A stretch of 64,000 nt of DNA. It comes from Candidatus Zixiibacteriota bacterium. GTDB lineage: Bacteria > Zixibacteria > MSB-5A5 > DSPP01. Where the stretch lies: assembly GCA_022614805.1 (NCBI GenBank), contig JAKEHY010000015.1:93201-157200 (forward strand), read 5' to 3'. Position 1 is the stretch's first letter. Each line of letters begins with the position of its first letter. A program made the position numbers and the translations under genes. Positions 61,788-64,000 of the stretch are shown in pieces. Below the pieces are notes generated by a model, which had not been told where the DNA came from, did no database searches, and saw only the letters and a program-made list of their open reading frames with translations.

Positions 61788-63539
61788 TCATAAAAGCACC
61801 TGGCGGCCGGCGGTCGGGGCAAAGCGGTAGGTCTCCCCTTTTTCGAGGCCTTTGACCTCCAGCCGGGAGAAGGAATTCAAACTGGTGTACAGGCCGAAGA
61901 AGCGGTTCAGGATGGAGGCGAAAAGATACATCTCCCCTTCGGCGGCAAAGCCGGATTCGGCCAGTTCCAGCTCCACCTTCAAGCCGCGCAGAATGTCCCC
62001 TTTCAGGAAAAGATGGTCGGGCTTGCTTTTGATTTGGCGAATCCCCTCCAGCCGCAGTTCGCCGGCGCGGGCCGCCTGCCGGTCGAAAAGGGCGGCAAAG
62101 TTGTAAAGCTCCAGAACCCCCCGCAGATTTTCGACGCTCAATAGCGAAAGGTAGTTGAGCGACAAATGGGATATCAGCCGCCAAAGCACGCCGGCCTCCA
62201 AGGGCGGCGGAATCGACGGGGTGACCTTGGTTATGTTTTGAAACGAGGCGAAGGCGGGGGATTCCCCGGTCGGAACGTTGACGTCGCCGGGTTTCAGTTT
62301 CTCCGCCAGGTTCCGACTGGAGCAAACCAGTTCGACTGCGACCGTGCTGGTGGAGGGAATGGCGGCGGTCTCGTCGCCGGTGACGAAGGAGATGTAAGTC
62401 TCCGTCCCCCTCCCCACCACCGCCGGACGCAGGGTCAGGTGGTAATATTCCGTTTTCCGCCCGGAGTCTCCGAGGGAATGCTCGTAGGAGAAAAAGGGGC
62501 GGTATTCCTTTTCCTCCACCGTTCCGGCGGTCCAGCCGGAGACTTTCGATACGGAAAAGATTTCGTAATGGTCAGTGTTGGTTCCTTCCGGCCTTAACCG
62601 GTATTCGGTTTTTTCCTCCTCCACCCGAATCGGGGTCGCCCGGTGGGGAAAGAGATTGACGGCGGGGGTGCAGTACAGCCGGACCGTGCCCGGCTTGACC
62701 CGGACGGCCTCTTCCGGACGGCGGTTAAACTCGAAAATAATCTCGAAACGCTCTTTTATCTCCAGCCGGGCGAGGGGAGAAATGTCCGGCAGCTGGAGGA
62801 AGAGAAACTTTTCCGGCAGGGTGAAATATTCCTGCAAGAGCCGGTAGCCGGAAAAGGCGGGGACGGGATAGGGAAGCAGTGCCTCGGCCTCCTCCCAACC
62901 GCCGGAGCGCAAAACCTCGGGGCCGAAGGCCCTCTCCTTTTTGGCCGCCGGGGAGCGGAAAACCACCCGCTTGAGATGATGGGTCAAAAAAAGATACAAT
63001 CCGTAGGCGGTCTGCGGCTCGCCGGAGAGGAACAAAGACAAGTCGGCCAGGCGGATTTTGGAGAGGTCCGCTTTGCCCATCTGAAATCCAAGACGCAGAA
63101 AGGGCGCGCCGGTGGAAGGGGCTTCCAAGGAAGTTTCCTTCAGGGAAAAAGGATAGACGGTGACGTCGGAGGTGGTTTGAAAGCGGCAGCGGCTTCCTTC
63201 CACCGGAACCGACTCGACAGAGGCGCCGCGGGGAATTTTTTGGGTCTCCTGCAGGGCGGCGCCGGAGGGGTCGAATTCCAAAATGGTGGCGGAGGGGACG
63301 GGGCGGAGATAATGGGGCCAGAGGAGATTGACGAAGTTGTGGGCCAGCTCCGGCAGGTCTCCGTCCAGCTTTTGGCGGATGCGGCCCGCCAGGAAGGCGA
63401 ACCCTTCCAAAAGCCTTTCCACATCCGGGTCGGCGCCGGTTTCCGAAAGCATCGGCGCCAGCTTAGGATAGGCCCGCGCGAATTCCTCGCCAAGCTGCCG
63501 GAGGTAGGTCAATTCGTCCTGGTAGTATTTATTGAACAT
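61788..63539 (-). CDS. tssF: T6SS baseplate protein TssF (ImpG/VasA)
   Basis: 583 residues, normal for TssF. The N-terminal FNKYYQDELTYLRQLGEEFARAYPKLAPML is diagnostic; ADPDVERLLEGFAFLAGRIRQKLDGDLPELAHNFVNLLWPHYLRPVPS follows (given here as landmarks at about 30-78). In the middle are the conserved CTPAVNLF (about 290) and HYEIFSVSKVSG (about 320). TssF forms the wedge with TssE and TssG around the VgrG hub. It begins 153 nt downstream of tssE, with a GCCGGATT/AATCCGGC palindrome (63547-63564) between them. Confidence 0.95.
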   Translation of the reverse strand: MFNKYYQDELTYLRQLGEEFARAYPKLAPMLSETGADPDVERLLEGFAFLAGRIRQKLDGDLPELAHNFVNLLWPHYLRPVPSATILEFDPSGAALQETQKIPRGASVESVPVEGSRCRFQTTSDVTVYPFSLKETSLEAPSTGAPFLRLGFQMGKADLSKIRLADLSLFLSGEPQTAYGLYLFLTHHLKRVVFRSPAAKKERAFGPEVLRSGGWEEAEALLPYPVPAFSGYRLLQEYFTLPEKFLFLQLPDISPLARLEIKERFEIIFEFNRRPEEAVRVKPGTVRLYCTPAVNLFPHRATPIRVEEEKTEYRLRPEGTNTDHYEIFSVSKVSGWTAGTVEEKEYRPFFSYEHSLGDSGRKTEYYHLTLRPAVVGRGTETYISFVTGDETAAIPSTSTVAVELVCSSRNLAEKLKPGDVNVPTGESPAFASFQNITKVTPSIPPPLEAGVLWRLISHLSLNYLSLLSVENLRGVLELYNFAALFDRQAARAGELRLEGIRQIKSKPDHLFLKGDILRGLKVELELAESGFAAEGEMYLFASILNRFFGLYTSLNSFSRLEVKGLEKGETYRFAPTAGRQVLL

Positions 63540-63692
63540 TGGTCAACGCCGGATTAAAATCCGGCCTACGGTTTCATTGCTCGTTTTTCGTCGGGAGCGG
63601 AACTCCCTCCGAACGGGTACATATTCTGCGCCTGCGCACATTTTCTATACTAAAACCAATGTGCGCCACCGAGAAAAATTCATATCGCGACA

Positions 63693-64000
63693 CTATTCCA
63701 AAACCTGGATGCCGCCGGCGGAGCCCAATTTTGTGGTGAAGGCGAAGGTGACGGCCTCGTCCTCCGTTTCGAGGCGGGCCTGGATTTCGAAGCGAATCTC
63801 CAGAGGATTTTCGGCGTCTTCCACGAATTTGAGCCGCACCCGCGACAATCTCGGCTCGTATTTTTCAACCGAATTTTGAATCGACCGCTTGAGGTAGGGA
63901 AGGGACTCCGGGAAACCGAAGAAGCACTCGTTCAAATCGGGCAGGCCGTAGTCGGGCGCGGCCGGCGTGAAGCCGTGCCGGCAGTTCATCATCCGGCGCA
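63693..64000 (-). CDS. tssE: T6SS baseplate wedge protein TssE (gp25-like), 5' end outside window
   Basis: The visible part is about 102 residues; the frame runs off the window. RRMMNCRHGF aligns with the LLNTRRG segment in the middle of TssE, so about 40-60 N-terminal residues lie beyond 64000; the ATG at 63992 is internal. Then PDYGLPDL, the family motif YGLPDF-type, and VEKYEPRLSRVRLKFVEDAENPLEIRFEIQA as in gp25. It belongs to the gp25-lysozyme-like family, lacks lysozyme activity in phage and T6SS, and joins TssF and TssG in the baseplate. Confidence 0.9.
   Translation of the reverse strand, partial: RRMMNCRHGFTPAAPDYGLPDLNECFFGFPESLPYLKRSIQNSVEKYEPRLSRVRLKFVEDAENPLEIRFEIQARLETEDEAVTFAFTTKLGSAGGIQVLE

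Noticed and set aside
40437..64000. Extracellular contractile injection system (eCIS) instead of T6SS
   Set aside because: LysM and PG-binding proteins are also seen in eCIS loci, but TssE, TssF, TssG and a ClpV-type ATPase together identify a T6SS.

Overview
This is a 64 kb stretch of a moderately GC-rich bacterial chromosome. The content fits an uncultured lineage in or near the FCB group (Zixibacteria-like genomes come to mind). Extracellular proteins end in FlgD-like 'YPNPFNP' sorting modules, there is an MXAN_6640-type metalloprotease, PilX-like secreted paralogs, a DUF3536-type GH57 enzyme, a fused formiminotransferase-cyclodeaminase and a type VI secretion locus outside Proteobacteria. 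The phylum call is inference from gene content only; no rRNA is present.

1-20 kb is mostly housekeeping. It opens with tRNA-Pro(CGG), a LOG-like Rossmann protein, acylphosphatase, apt and a diverged Lon whose ATPase residues are replaced. A minus-strand pilin-like region follows: three PilX-like paralogs, each ending in a near-identical terminator, and one PilW-like prepilin. Next come leuS, surE, an AT-rich GHKL-ATPase/nuclease-like gene, a GT2 glycosyltransferase, tRNA-Pro(GGG), and the run der-plsY-gpsA-MerR.

20-40 kb carries envelope and signalling genes. There is a PD40 propeller protein and a DUF559 endonuclease-like cassette bounded by inverted repeats. A coupled minus-strand operon runs metalloprotease, outer-membrane barrel, MFS, PHP, MgtE-like. 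A second operon runs anti-sigma kinase, receiver, histidine kinase, sigma-54 activator, DHS-like protein, FTCD. The rest is a BACON-repeat surface protein, tRNA-Leu(UAA), a RelE/Phd toxin-antitoxin pair with a recognisable autoregulated promoter, and a GH57 enzyme.

40-64 kb is a type VI secretion (T6SS) locus, almost all minus strand. From upstream to downstream it reads tssE (cut by the window end), tssF, tssG, an inserted S41/TPR peptidase, a 330-nt non-coding segment with the pairing pattern of a large structured RNA, clpV, vgrG, a Gly-rich VgrG-linked protein, a methyltransferase-TPR protein, then a cargo array. The array alternates LysM/peptidoglycan-binding proteins, OmpA-like/peptidoglycan-binding adaptors with a conserved front and variable tail, and three proteins with candidate His-Cys (caspase-like) dyads. 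It ends in a putative lipoprotein and a DUF4280 PAAR-like tip. This array is the best candidate for an undescribed system: peptidase-like effectors apparently loaded by duplicated adaptor modules. Intergenic gaps, especially 57.2-58.4 and 60.2-60.6 kb, are filled with dispersed palindromic (REP-like) repeats.
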